Shown: positions 1-5,391 of the stretch, in pieces
How the letters are laid out: the number at the start of each line of letters is the position of its first letter
Numbering within the stretch: the stretch's first letter is position 1
DNA from: JAGUXG01 sp043798435
GTDB taxonomy: Bacteria > UBA9089 > UBA9088 > JAGUXG01
DNA: 5,888 nucleotides
Direction: 5' to 3'
NCBI GenBank assembly: GCA_043798435.1
Contig: JAZDOR010000143.1
Coordinates: 1 to 5,888, forward strand
The notes under the pieces: model-generated
What the model was told of the DNA's origin: nothing
The model's input: the letters and a program-made list of their open reading frames with translations, nothing else
Database searches by the model: none
Translations under genes and position numbers: made by a program

Positions 1-3
1 AAG

Positions 4-84
4 CCCGAAAGAAAATATGGAAATTGAATTTGAAAAAGATTTGTCCTTTAATTTTTCGTGTTTTCGCTCTTTCGGGGTTTCGTG
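4..84. repeat. Heptamer-repeat hairpin, TTTCGTG family (probably cut by the window edge)
   Basis: TTTCG-centred units of about 7 nt run in near-tandem: TTTCGTG at 54-60, TTTTCGC at 61-67, CTTTCGG at 69-75 and TTTCGTG at 78-84. An inverted partner, CCCGAAAG, lies at 4-11 and pairs perfectly with CTTTCGGG at 69-76. The DNA between is AT-rich. No reading frame crosses it convincingly. The left arm is short, either because the window starts inside the element or because it has decayed. The plan (tandem units, AT-rich loop, inverted units) matches the elements at 3029-3202, 4842-4916 and 5392-5547. Confidence 0.55.
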
Positions 85-106
85 ATTATATTTTATTTCT
101 CCAAAG

Positions 107-147
107 GCTAATTTTACTTCAGGTGAGTAAAGTGTTACGAAATTAGC
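107..147. other. Stem-loop of unknown role
   Basis: GCTAATTT at 107-114 pairs perfectly with AAATTAGC at 140-147. Inside it TACT (115-118) can pair with AGTA (126-129), leaving loop CAGG-type bases and an unpaired stretch at 130-139. The inner sequence TTACTTCAGG (114-123) recurs at 438-447, directly over the metK ribosome binding site. It could be a structured RNA, the remnant of a mobile repeat, or chance in AT-rich DNA. There is no T-tract, so it does not look like an intrinsic terminator. Confidence 0.3.
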
Positions 148-171
148 ACAGAAGCAGAATCTTTTCTTCCC

Positions 172-192
172 AATTTCTAATTTCCAATTTCC
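172..192. repeat. Three tandem AATTTCY heptamers
   Basis: AATTTCT (172-178), AATTTCC (179-185) and AATTTCC (186-192) form an exact 7-nt period. A short inverted match, GAAATT, follows at 197-202, so a small hairpin is possible. It lies in non-coding DNA upstream of metK. The 7-nt period is the same as in the larger hairpin repeats of the window, but the array is short and low in complexity. Confidence 0.5.
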
Positions 193-295
193 AAAAGAAA
201 TTATATGAAAAAGGCTGAAAATGAACCGTCCCAACATTTTCATTTAACGGAAAATAGGACATTTCTATTTGTGGCTAACACAAAAGGAATAAAAT

Positions 296-324
296 TTGAC
301 TTTCTTTTTTTGTAAGTTTATACT
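296..324 (+). promoter_or_regulatory. Candidate sigma-70 promoter of metK
   Basis: TTGACT at 296-301 (5 of 6 to the -35 consensus) and TATACT at 319-324 (5 of 6 to the -10 consensus) are separated by exactly 17 nt, the preferred spacing. The spacer is T-rich. Transcription would start near 331, giving a leader of about 120 nt before the metK ATG at 455. It is the best promoter match I noticed upstream of metK, and it points at metK and perhaps ahcY. Confidence 0.6.
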
Positions 325-341
325 TTGCCTAAGTTTTTAGG

Positions 342-412
342 TATCAGCTTAAATAGCTGTCAGCTATCAACTTTCAGTTATTTTTATTAGCTGATTTGCT
401 GATAGCTTTTTT
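342..412 (+). promoter_or_regulatory. metK leader hairpin with T-tract; possible attenuator
   Basis: Two left arms compete for one right arm. The arm at 342-358 (TATCAGC, AAAT, AGCT, with a 2-nt bulge) pairs with 389-404 (AGCT, bulged G, ATTT, GCTGATA), about 15 bp in all. The arm AGCTATCA at 362-369 pairs perfectly with TGATAGCT at 400-407, and the run T407-T412 follows at once, as in an intrinsic terminator. The pairings exclude each other. The site lies in the presumed metK leader, between promoter and ribosome binding site, where SAM-responsive control is common in bacteria. I do not recognise a known SAM riboswitch fold. The sequence may instead be another degenerate hairpin repeat (units like AGCTGAT) that happens to end in T's. 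Confidence 0.4.
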
Positions 413-454
413 ACTGCTTATACCTGACAACTAAATGTTACTTCAGGAGGAGAT

Positions 455-1585
455 ATGAAGAGAGACTATCTTTTTACATCAGAGTCTGTAACAGAGGGAC
501 ACCCAGATAAGGTTGCAGACCAGATTTCAGATGGGGTCTTAGATGCTGTTATGGCGGAAGACCCAACTGGAAGGGTTGCTTGTGAGACATTGGTAACCAC
601 AGGGCTTGCCTTTGTCGCTGGTGAGATAACCACATCCTGCTATGTGGATATACCCAAAATAACCAGGAGCATAATCCAGGATATTGGGTATATAGATGCT
701 GACTATGGGTTTGACTATGAGACTTGTGCTGTCATCACCTCTATCAAAGAGCAGTCCCCTGACATTGCTCAGGGTGTTGACACAGGTGGTGCAGGTGACC
801 AGGGAATGATGTTTGGCTATGCTACAGATGAGACACCAGAACTTATGCCAATGCCAATACTTTTAGCACATAAGCTCACCAGAAGGCTTACCTATACCAG
901 AAAGCACAAGGTTTTGGACTGGCTCAGACCCGATGGCAAATCTCAGGTGACCATTGAGTATGTAGAGGGAATACCGACAAGGATTGAGGCTGTGGTCATC
1001 TCCTGCCAGCACGCACCAGATATTGAGTATTCCGACTTAAAAGACAGCGTAATGGAGGAGGTAATCTATAAAATCCTTCCAAAGTCTATGTTGGATGAGA
1101 AGACAAAATACTATATCAACCCAACAGGAAGGTTTGTGGTTGGGGGCCCTCAGGGAGACTGTGGTCTTACAGGCAGAAAGATAATAGCAGACAGTTATGG
1201 AGGGTTTGGAGCACACGGTGGTGGGTGTTTCTCTGGAAAGGACCCAACAAAGGTTGACAGGTCAGCCTCTTATATGGCAAGATATTTAGCCAAGAATATT
1301 GTTGCTTCGGGAGTAGCCAGGGTTTGCGAGGTTCAGCTTGCTTATGCTATAGGTGTCCCAGAGCCTGTATCTATTATGGTCAACACAAAAGGCACAGCGA
1401 AGAGACCAGAGGCAGAGATAGTTGAGGCAGTAAAAAAGAATTTTGACCTCACACCAAAAGGGATAATAGAAACTTTGCAGTTACGGAGACCAATCTACAG
1501 AAAGACAGCCGCCTATGGACATTTTGGCAGGGAGGAGAAGGAGTTCCTCTGGGAGAATACGGATAAGAAAGGGGTTTTTCAATAA
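455..1585 (+). CDS. metK: S-adenosylmethionine synthetase (methionine adenosyltransferase)
   Basis: Cytosolic enzyme that joins methionine and ATP to give SAM, releasing phosphate and pyrophosphate. At 376 residues it is close to the usual bacterial length and appears complete. Family signatures are all visible: the N-terminal start FTSESVTEGHPDK (residues 7-19, ATP-site His16 and Asp18), the hexapeptide GAGDQG at 112-117, SPDIAQGVD at 101-109, the phosphate-binding loop GGGCFSGKDPTKVDRS at 255-270, and a C-terminal GHFGRE. Residue 258 is Cys where most members carry Ala (GGGAFSGKD), a small oddity. The start is fixed by AGGAGG at 445-450, 4 nt before the ATG, and by alignment of the first residues with the family. 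A promoter (296-324) and a leader hairpin (342-412) precede it. The next gene, ahcY, is on the same strand 180 nt downstream and works in the same methyl cycle. Confidence 0.97.
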   Translation: MKRDYLFTSESVTEGHPDKVADQISDGVLDAVMAEDPTGRVACETLVTTGLAFVAGEITTSCYVDIPKITRSIIQDIGYIDADYGFDYETCAVITSIKEQSPDIAQGVDTGGAGDQGMMFGYATDETPELMPMPILLAHKLTRRLTYTRKHKVLDWLRPDGKSQVTIEYVEGIPTRIEAVVISCQHAPDIEYSDLKDSVMEEVIYKILPKSMLDEKTKYYINPTGRFVVGGPQGDCGLTGRKIIADSYGGFGAHGGGCFSGKDPTKVDRSASYMARYLAKNIVASGVARVCEVQLAYAIGVPEPVSIMVNTKGTAKRPEAEIVEAVKKNFDLTPKGIIETLQLRRPIYRKTAAYGHFGREEKEFLWENTDKKGVFQ

Positions 1586-1604
1586 TAAGGTAATCGCTGC
1601 GGTA

Positions 1605-1715
1605 GTGTAAGAAAAGGGGATATAGAGATTATGGAGATAAGGGGATAAAATTTTGAATTAAAAATTAAAAATGAATTATCTCCATATCTTTTCTTATCTC
1701 CTTATCCCCTCACAC
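1605..1715. repeat. Purine-rich hairpin repeat between metK and ahcY
   Basis: ATGGAGATAA at 1631-1640 pairs perfectly with TTATCTCCAT at 1676-1685, around a loop rich in A and T that itself contains an AATTTT/AAAATT inversion. Outside this core both arms go on with loosely repeated units of about 8 nt: AGGGGATA (1615-1622), TAGAGATT (1623-1630) and AGGGGATA (1640-1647) on the left, with the complementary TTATCTCC and TTATCCCC on the right. The outer ends GTGT (1605-1608) and ACAC (1712-1715) also match. No T-tract follows, so it is not a standard terminator. In a metK-ahcY transcript it would form a long structured spacer. Confidence 0.6.
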
Positions 1716-1765
1716 TCTTGATGTATAGCTTGAACAGTTACAATAAATGCAAAAAGGAGGATAGA

Positions 1766-3022
1766 ATGAATTACGACATAAAAGATATTGGGCTGAGTGA
1801 AAAGGGAAAGATTAGGATAGAATGGGCAGGCAAACAGATGCCTGTTCTAAAACTTATTAAGGAGAGGTTTAGTCAGGAGAAGCCTTTTTCTGGAGTAAAG
1901 ATTGCCTGCTGCCTTCATGTTACCTCAGAGACAGCGAACCTCTGTGATGCATTAAAGGCAGGTGGGGCAGAGGTTTATCTCTGTGCCTCAAACCCGCTTT
2001 CAACACAGGATGATGTTGCCGCTTCTTTGGTAGCGGATTACCAAATCCCTGTCTTTGCTGTCCATGGAGAGGATACAGAGACCTATTATCAGCACATCGG
2101 AGCTGTCCTTGACCAGAAACCCCATTATACTATGGATGACGGTGCAGACCTTGTCTCTGCCATACATAAAGACCACAAAGATTTGGTAGGGGGTATTATA
2201 GGTGGTTCAGAGGAAACAACCACAGGTGTTATCAGGCTCAGGAGTATGGAGAAAGAGGGAAGGCTTCTCTATCCAATGGTTGCTGTGAATGATGCCAACA
2301 CAAAGCACCTTTTTGACAATAGATATGGGACAGGCCAGTCAACAATAGATGGAATCTTGCGGGCAACAAATATCCTCCTTGCAGGAAAGCGATTTGTTAT
2401 CGCAGGGTATGGCTGGTGTGGAAAGGGTGTGGCTATGCGGGCAAAAGGCTTGGGAGCTTTGGTGACTGTCTGCGAGGTAGATCCATTAAGGGGATTGGAG
2501 GCTGTTATGGACGGTTTTTCAGTAATGCCAATGGCAGAAGCTGCAAAGTTTGGGGATATCTTTATTACGGTAACAGGCGACATCCATGTTTTAAGAAAGG
2601 AACACTTTGAGGTGATGAAGAATGGCGTTATCATGGCTAATACCGGGCATTTTGATGTAGAGATTGACATTCCTGAACTTGCTAAATTAGCTACTTCAAA
2701 GAGAAGAATCAGGGATGTAATTGACGAATATACTCTACCCAATGGAAATAAGATAAACCTTTTGGCTGAAGGCAGATTAGTCAACCTGGCTGCAGCAGAG
2801 GGACACCCGGCAGCAGTAATGGATATGTCCTTTGCTAACCAGGCTCTATGCTCTGAGTTTGTAGTGAAAAATAGAGATAATTTACAGAATAGGGTCTATG
2901 ATGTTCCAGAGAAGATAGACCAGCAGGTGGCACAGCTCAAGCTCTCCTCAATGGGAATAGAAATAGACAGCTTGACTCCCGAGCAGGAGAAGTATCTCTC
3001 CTCCTGGGAGATGGGAACATAA
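1766..3022 (+). CDS. ahcY: S-adenosylhomocysteine hydrolase (adenosylhomocysteinase)
   Basis: NAD-dependent cytosolic enzyme that splits SAH reversibly into adenosine and homocysteine, relieving product inhibition of SAM-dependent methyltransferases. I count 418 residues from the ATG at 1766, which has AAAGGAGG (1753-1760) 5 nt upstream. An in-frame extension back to a TTG at 1718 has no such site and adds residues foreign to the family. Substrate-domain residues include His51 (HVTSETA), Asp125 (MDDGADL), Glu150 (EETTTG), Lys180 and Asp184 (NTKHLFDNRYGTG). The Rossmann NAD loop is GYGWCGKG at 214-221, followed by NTGHFDVEID (292-301) and EGHPAAVMDMSFANQ (345-359). The protein ends YLSSWEMGT instead of the KPDHYRY tail of the longer eukaryote/proteobacterial form, so it belongs to the short form seen in archaea, Thermotoga and similar bacteria. 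It probably shares a transcript with metK, though the 180-nt gap holds a hairpin repeat. Confidence 0.96.
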   Translation: MNYDIKDIGLSEKGKIRIEWAGKQMPVLKLIKERFSQEKPFSGVKIACCLHVTSETANLCDALKAGGAEVYLCASNPLSTQDDVAASLVADYQIPVFAVHGEDTETYYQHIGAVLDQKPHYTMDDGADLVSAIHKDHKDLVGGIIGGSEETTTGVIRLRSMEKEGRLLYPMVAVNDANTKHLFDNRYGTGQSTIDGILRATNILLAGKRFVIAGYGWCGKGVAMRAKGLGALVTVCEVDPLRGLEAVMDGFSVMPMAEAAKFGDIFITVTGDIHVLRKEHFEVMKNGVIMANTGHFDVEIDIPELAKLATSKRRIRDVIDEYTLPNGNKINLLAEGRLVNLAAAEGHPAAVMDMSFANQALCSEFVVKNRDNLQNRVYDVPEKIDQQVAQLKLSSMGIEIDSLTPEQEKYLSSWEMGT

Positions 3023-3028
3023 ATCAGG

Positions 3029-3202
3029 GGTAGATACTTATATTATACCCAAACAAATCAGGTTTGCAAAAAATTGTGTTCGTTTATGGTTCTGAGGTTC
3101 AAAGTTCAAGGTTAGAAAATAAAAGGATTAACCGTGAACCTTGAATCCTTTAACCCCTGAACCTGAGTAGTTACTTTTTTGTAAACCAATTTCTTTTCGG
3201 TA
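3029..3202 (+). repeat. Left inverted-repeat arm, GGTTCAA family
   Basis: This segment is an inverted copy of 5392-5547. By hand alignment the core 3055-3202 matches the reverse complement of 5392-5531 with 9 substitutions in 140 aligned positions (8 of them transitions), one 1-nt gap and one 7-nt gap. An outer GGTAGATA (3029-3036 and 5547-5540) is also shared, behind a spacer of 18 nt here and 8 nt in the other arm. The middle is a hairpin of heptamers: GGTTCTG, GGTTCAA, AGTTCAA and GGTTAGA (3089-3116) face TTAACC, GTGAACC, TTGAA and TTTAACC units (3129-3163). The flanks are unique sequence, so the two arms are true copies, not chance low complexity. The 8-mer AAATCAGG occurs at 3021-3028 and again at 3055-3062. 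Confidence 0.9.
3095..3180 (+). terminator. Possible ahcY terminator formed by the repeat hairpin
   Basis: TTCAAGGTT (3105-3113) pairs perfectly with AACCTTGAA (3137-3145), and AGGTTC (3095-3100) closes an outer stem with GAACCT (3159-3164). A run of six T's follows at 3175-3180, about 10 nt after the outer stem. The gap is longer than in a classical intrinsic terminator, so efficiency is doubtful. It lies 72 nt after the ahcY stop, and no better terminator is visible. Confidence 0.35.
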
Positions 3203-3206
3203 TAGA
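3179..3206 (+). promoter_or_regulatory. Weak candidate promoter of the toxin-antitoxin genes
   Basis: TTGTAA (3179-3184) and TATAGA (3201-3206) are 16 nt apart, 4 of 6 and 5 of 6 to consensus. The -35 and most of the spacer belong to the inner end of the left repeat arm, while the -10 spans the arm's last bases and unique DNA. If real, the repeat supplies part of the promoter. The right arm has TTGTAG at the matching place but TAATCT instead of TATAGA. Confidence 0.3.
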
Positions 3207-3243
3207 AGTGGAAATTACAAAATAAAAAAGGTGGTGAGAAAAA

Positions 3244-3453
3244 ATGAGTGCCATAGCCATTCAGTATATCTCAAATGCAAAGGGTAATTTTACAGATGTA
3301 ATCATCCCTATTGAACTTTGGCGTGAGATTGAATCCGAAAGAGAGACAGTATATCTTTTGAAAAGCGAGGCAATGAAACAACATCTCTTGAAAGCAAAAA
3401 AACGACAAGAAGGAGTACCTTTTGATGATGCTTGTAAAAAACTTGGGATTTGA
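3244..3453 (+). CDS. Antitoxin of a YoeB-type toxin-antitoxin pair (Phd/YefM-like)
   Basis: A 69-residue acidic-to-neutral protein that I take to bind and neutralise the YoeB-like toxin encoded next, and probably to repress its own operon. Recognisable parts are YISNAKGNFTDVIIPIELWREI (residues 8-29, the beta strand and helix that open many such antitoxins) and ETVYLLKSEAMKQHLLKA (34-51), which resembles the YLLSS...LL.A segment common in antitoxins paired with YoeB. It is shorter than E. coli YefM (about 83 aa), and I do not claim the same subfamily. The ATG at 3244 follows a purine-rich AGGTGGTGAG site (3229-3238). Its 3' end overlaps the toxin start by 29 nt, the usual coupling of such pairs. 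The pair lies just inside the left inverted repeat. Confidence 0.8.
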   Translation: MSAIAIQYISNAKGNFTDVIIPIELWREIESERETVYLLKSEAMKQHLLKAKKRQEGVPFDDACKKLGI

Positions 3454-3691
3454 CCCTGCTGGATTTGAAGATTTTGCTTGGTGGGTTGAAAACGACAGAA
3501 AGACGGCCTTAAAGATTATTAAACTGATCAAAGATATCCAGCGGAATCCATTTGAAGGAACGGGACAACCTGAAAAATTGAAGTATGAACTATCTGGTTG
3601 TTGGTCCAGACGCATTAATCAAGAACATCGACTTGTCTATGAAGTTTTAGGGACAAAAATCAGAATTTTGGCTTGTAGATATCATTACTAA
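3425..3691 (+). CDS. yoeB: YoeB/Txe-family toxin, ribosome-dependent mRNA endonuclease
   Basis: An 88-residue protein that aligns with E. coli YoeB along its length: FEDFAWWVEND against WDDYLYWQETD, then NPFEGTGQPEKLKYELSGCWSRRI against TPFEGKGKPEPLKHNLSGFWSRRI, then EHRLVY, and the final CRYHY in both. The catalytic residues known for YoeB (Glu46, Arg65, His83 and Tyr84 in E. coli) are all present, here Glu50, Arg69, His87 and the terminal Tyr88, so the enzyme should be active. Family members bind the ribosomal A site and cut mRNA there. ATGs stand at 3425 and 3428 and a TTG at 3422. I chose 3425, which is 9 nt after AAGGAG (3410-3415) inside the antitoxin gene. Translation is coupled to the antitoxin by overlap, which keeps the toxin in check. 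Confidence 0.93.
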   Translation: MMLVKNLGFDPAGFEDFAWWVENDRKTALKIIKLIKDIQRNPFEGTGQPEKLKYELSGCWSRRINQEHRLVYEVLGTKIRILACRYHY

Positions 3692-3722
3692 AAAATAAAT
3701 GGGATTTGAAGTAAAATAGAAA

Positions 3723-5324
3723 ATGTTTGTTGGAAGGGAAAGAGAGATTGAAAGGCTTAAGCAATTAGAAACTGATGTAAAAAAAGGAAAATCCCCAATC
3801 CTTCTTATTTTGGGAGAAAGGGGCATAGGAAAGACAGCCTTAATTAGAAGGTTTATTGATGGAATTTCTGAGAAGGTATCGCCAGTCTATATTGATCTTG
3901 CTAAATTAAATCTTTCCCCTGATTTCTTCTGCCTCTATCTCCTCGGAAATGTATTCCATAGCCTTTCAGAAGAAAAAGATTGCGACAAGAGCCTTTATTT
4001 TGACCTGCCTTTTCAAAAGAAGATTGTCACGGAGATAGCAGACCCTGAGATAGATGCAGAATTGAATAAATTCTGCCAAAGCCTTGAAGGAGGAGATTGG
4101 AAGAGTCTCTTTTCAGAAACCTTTCTTTTTTTAGAGGTATTGGCAAAAAAATTAGACTTACGACTCATTCTCTTTCTTGACAACTTCTCTGAACTTTCAG
4201 CCCTTGCAAACTATCAGATTGAACCATTCTCTATCTTCAAACAAGAGGCAGGCAAGACAAAAAGGATAGGCTGGGTATTAGCCTCTGATAGAAAAAAACT
4301 CTTTGAAGGAATGTTTGAGACCCTCTTCTTAGATAGTCTCCAGCAAGCAGAAGCAAGAAAGCTATCTTTAGCCCTCCTTTCGTCTGCCTCTTTTGATGAG
4401 GCGGCAATAGAAAGAATATGCCAAATTACAGAAGGCTCTCCCAGCTTGATTGTGTTTCTCGCAAAAGAATTAGAGTCAAAAAGAAGGATCGATTCTCTCT
4501 CTGTAGATGAGGCATTCTTTCTATCTTTTACTGAAGGTGCAATTTATCATTATTGCCAAAGTATAGTGAGCCAGAGAATAGCAGAGGCAAGGGGAGAAGG
4601 GCTTCTTAGGGTGGCTCTTTCCGGTCTGGCAAAAAGGGGAGAGACAATACTCTCTGATCTTTCGGGGGATATTAGAAGAAAAAGCGGTGTCACCAGAAAT
4701 CTGCTTTTGCGGTTGATGGATGTTGACCTTGTCAGCCAGAGGGAAAAGAGGTATTATATTCCAAGCAGGATTCTTACCTGGTGGATACGGATGTATTACT
4801 ATGGCATCCTTCCAGAGCTTCCAGAAGCAGAGGTAATAGTAAATCGCGGATCGCGGATCGCGGATCGCGGATCTATTTCTTCAATTTGCGATTCGCAATT
4901 CGCGATTCCAGATTCTCTAGAAATAGCAGACCTTCTCTCTTCTTTTTCTGGGCAAAAGATAGATGGAGGTTTCTTTGGCTTAAAAGAAGATATTGTCCTT
5001 CCTGTTTTTGATAAGGTTTGTGTGGTAAGCAAAGGCAAGATAACAGAGATTGAGGCAATTGGGGATGAATCCTGGTTTGTCCGTTCTTGTCAAAATCTTG
5101 ATGTGCCAGTTTCAGAGGAAGATATTGGTGAGTTTATTGATGAAAGCAGAAAGAGAGGCGGAAAAGGCTGGTTTATTGCAAGTGCAGGGTTCACCTATGA
5201 GGCAATTATAAAAGGAGAAGGCGAAGTTTATCTCTCCATTGATGAGGACATAAAAGCAATAAGAGAATGTATATATGATTTTTCTAAAATGGGCCCTGTA
5301 GGACTTGAACCTACGACCCTCTGA
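3723..5324 (+). CDS. Archaeal-type AAA/STAND ATPase with degenerate nuclease-like C-terminus
   Basis: A 533-codon frame. It opens MFVGREREIERL, typical of archaeal-type ATPases (the Arch_ATPase family). Walker A is GERGIGKT (31-38), Walker B is LILFLDNF (148-155, Asp153), a sensor-like LASDR lies at 186-190, and TEGSP (236-240) matches the GxP motif of STAND NTPases. Residues 290-355 look like a winged helix, ending WWIRMYYYG. Residues 400-515 resemble the restriction-endonuclease-fold domain of such ATPases, but the expected acidic and lysine residues appear replaced: Glu444 in EIEAIG, then Arg454 and Cys456 where E-x-K would stand. Residues 374-398 come from an inserted hairpin repeat (4842-4916). 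The last 11 residues (MGPVGLEPTTL) are read from the antisense strand of a tRNA, so the native end was probably lost. No strong ribosome binding site precedes the ATG, which lies 31 nt after the toxin stop. The substrate is unknown. Confidence 0.8.
   Translation: MFVGREREIERLKQLETDVKKGKSPILLILGERGIGKTALIRRFIDGISEKVSPVYIDLAKLNLSPDFFCLYLLGNVFHSLSEEKDCDKSLYFDLPFQKKIVTEIADPEIDAELNKFCQSLEGGDWKSLFSETFLFLEVLAKKLDLRLILFLDNFSELSALANYQIEPFSIFKQEAGKTKRIGWVLASDRKKLFEGMFETLFLDSLQQAEARKLSLALLSSASFDEAAIERICQITEGSPSLIVFLAKELESKRRIDSLSVDEAFFLSFTEGAIYHYCQSIVSQRIAEARGEGLLRVALSGLAKRGETILSDLSGDIRRKSGVTRNLLLRLMDVDLVSQREKRYYIPSRILTWWIRMYYYGILPELPEAEVIVNRGSRIADRGSISSICDSQFAIPDSLEIADLLSSFSGQKIDGGFFGLKEDIVLPVFDKVCVVSKGKITEIEAIGDESWFVRSCQNLDVPVSEEDIGEFIDESRKRGGKGWFIASAGFTYEAIIKGEGEVYLSIDEDIKAIRECIYDFSKMGPVGLEPTTL
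4842..4916. repeat. Palindromic heptamer array inside the ATPase gene, ATCGCGG family
   Basis: Four perfect tandem copies of ATCGCGG occupy 4843-4870, followed by ATC. After about 10 AT-rich bases come four inverted, diverged units: TTGCGAT, TCGCAAT, TCGCGAT and TCCAGAT (4887-4914). Read on the other strand these are ATCGCAA, ATTGCGA, ATCGCGA and ATCTGGA, so the two arms can form one long hairpin, with many G-T pairs at the seventh position. Three heptamers make 21 nt, hence the peptide period RGSRIAD. The heptamer contains no stop codon in any of the six frames. The 75 nt keep the ATPase frame open, and they fall in the linker between the winged helix and the C-terminal domain, where extra residues are easily tolerated. 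Confidence 0.85.
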
Positions 5325-5363
5325 TTATGAGTCAGATGCTCTAACCAACTGAGCTAAGGGCCC
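5290..5363 (-). tRNA. tRNA with anticodon CAU, probably tRNA-Ile2
   Basis: The minus strand folds as a full cloverleaf of 74 nt including discriminator A: acceptor GGGCCCT/AGGGCCC, D stem GCTC/GAGC, anticodon stem TCTGA/TCAGA with loop CTCATAA, and T stem GTAGG/CCTAC with loop TTCAAGT. CCA is not encoded, as ATTTTAG follows. CAU tRNAs may be initiator Met, elongator Met or Ile2. The first pair G1-C72 argues against initiator. The acceptor pairs C4-G69 and C5-G68 and the overall likeness to bacterial Ile(CAU) tRNAs (TTAGCTCAG, GGTCGTAGGTTC) favour Ile2, whose C34 is changed to lysidine by TilS so that it reads AUA. Elongator Met is the alternative. A possible -10 (TATAAA, complement of 5372-5377) lies upstream. 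Its 3' half overlaps the ATPase frame by 35 nt on the opposite strand. Confidence 0.95.
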
Positions 5364-5391
5364 TCTCTTAATTTATAATGAAATGGAAGAT

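Noticed and set aside
250..290. Possible end of an insertion sequence (GGACATTTCTATTTG)
   Set aside because: It only faintly recalls terminal sequences of some IS families; no transposase, partner end or duplication is present.
205..315. A 36-codon open frame (starts MKKAENEPSQ) ahead of metK
   Set aside because: It has no convincing ribosome binding site, runs through the metK promoter, ends in low-complexity Phe/Leu codons, and matches nothing I recognise.
331..454. Known SAM riboswitch upstream of metK, or SAH riboswitch upstream of ahcY
   Set aside because: I could not find the conserved core of the SAM-I class or another class I know in 331-454, nor an SAH aptamer in 1586-1765; the visible structure is a different hairpin.
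1718..1744. TTGATG and TACAAT as a separate ahcY promoter
   Set aside because: The spacing is only 15 nt, and transcription would begin on top of the ribosome binding site.
1718..1765. In-frame upstream extension of ahcY from a TTG
   Set aside because: The added residues are not part of the family, no Shine-Dalgarno site precedes the TTG, and a strong one precedes the ATG at 1766.
2269..2784. Long open frame on the minus strand across ahcY
   Set aside because: It lies fully inside a well-conserved gene and encodes no recognisable domain; it is a by-product of ahcY codon use.
4843..4914. CRISPR array
   Set aside because: Units are 7 nt with no spacers, and the second half is inverted.
4781..5058. 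Open frames on both strands across the ATCGCGG array
   Set aside because: They exist because the heptamer is stop-free in all six frames; the continuous ATPase frame is the one with domains on both sides.
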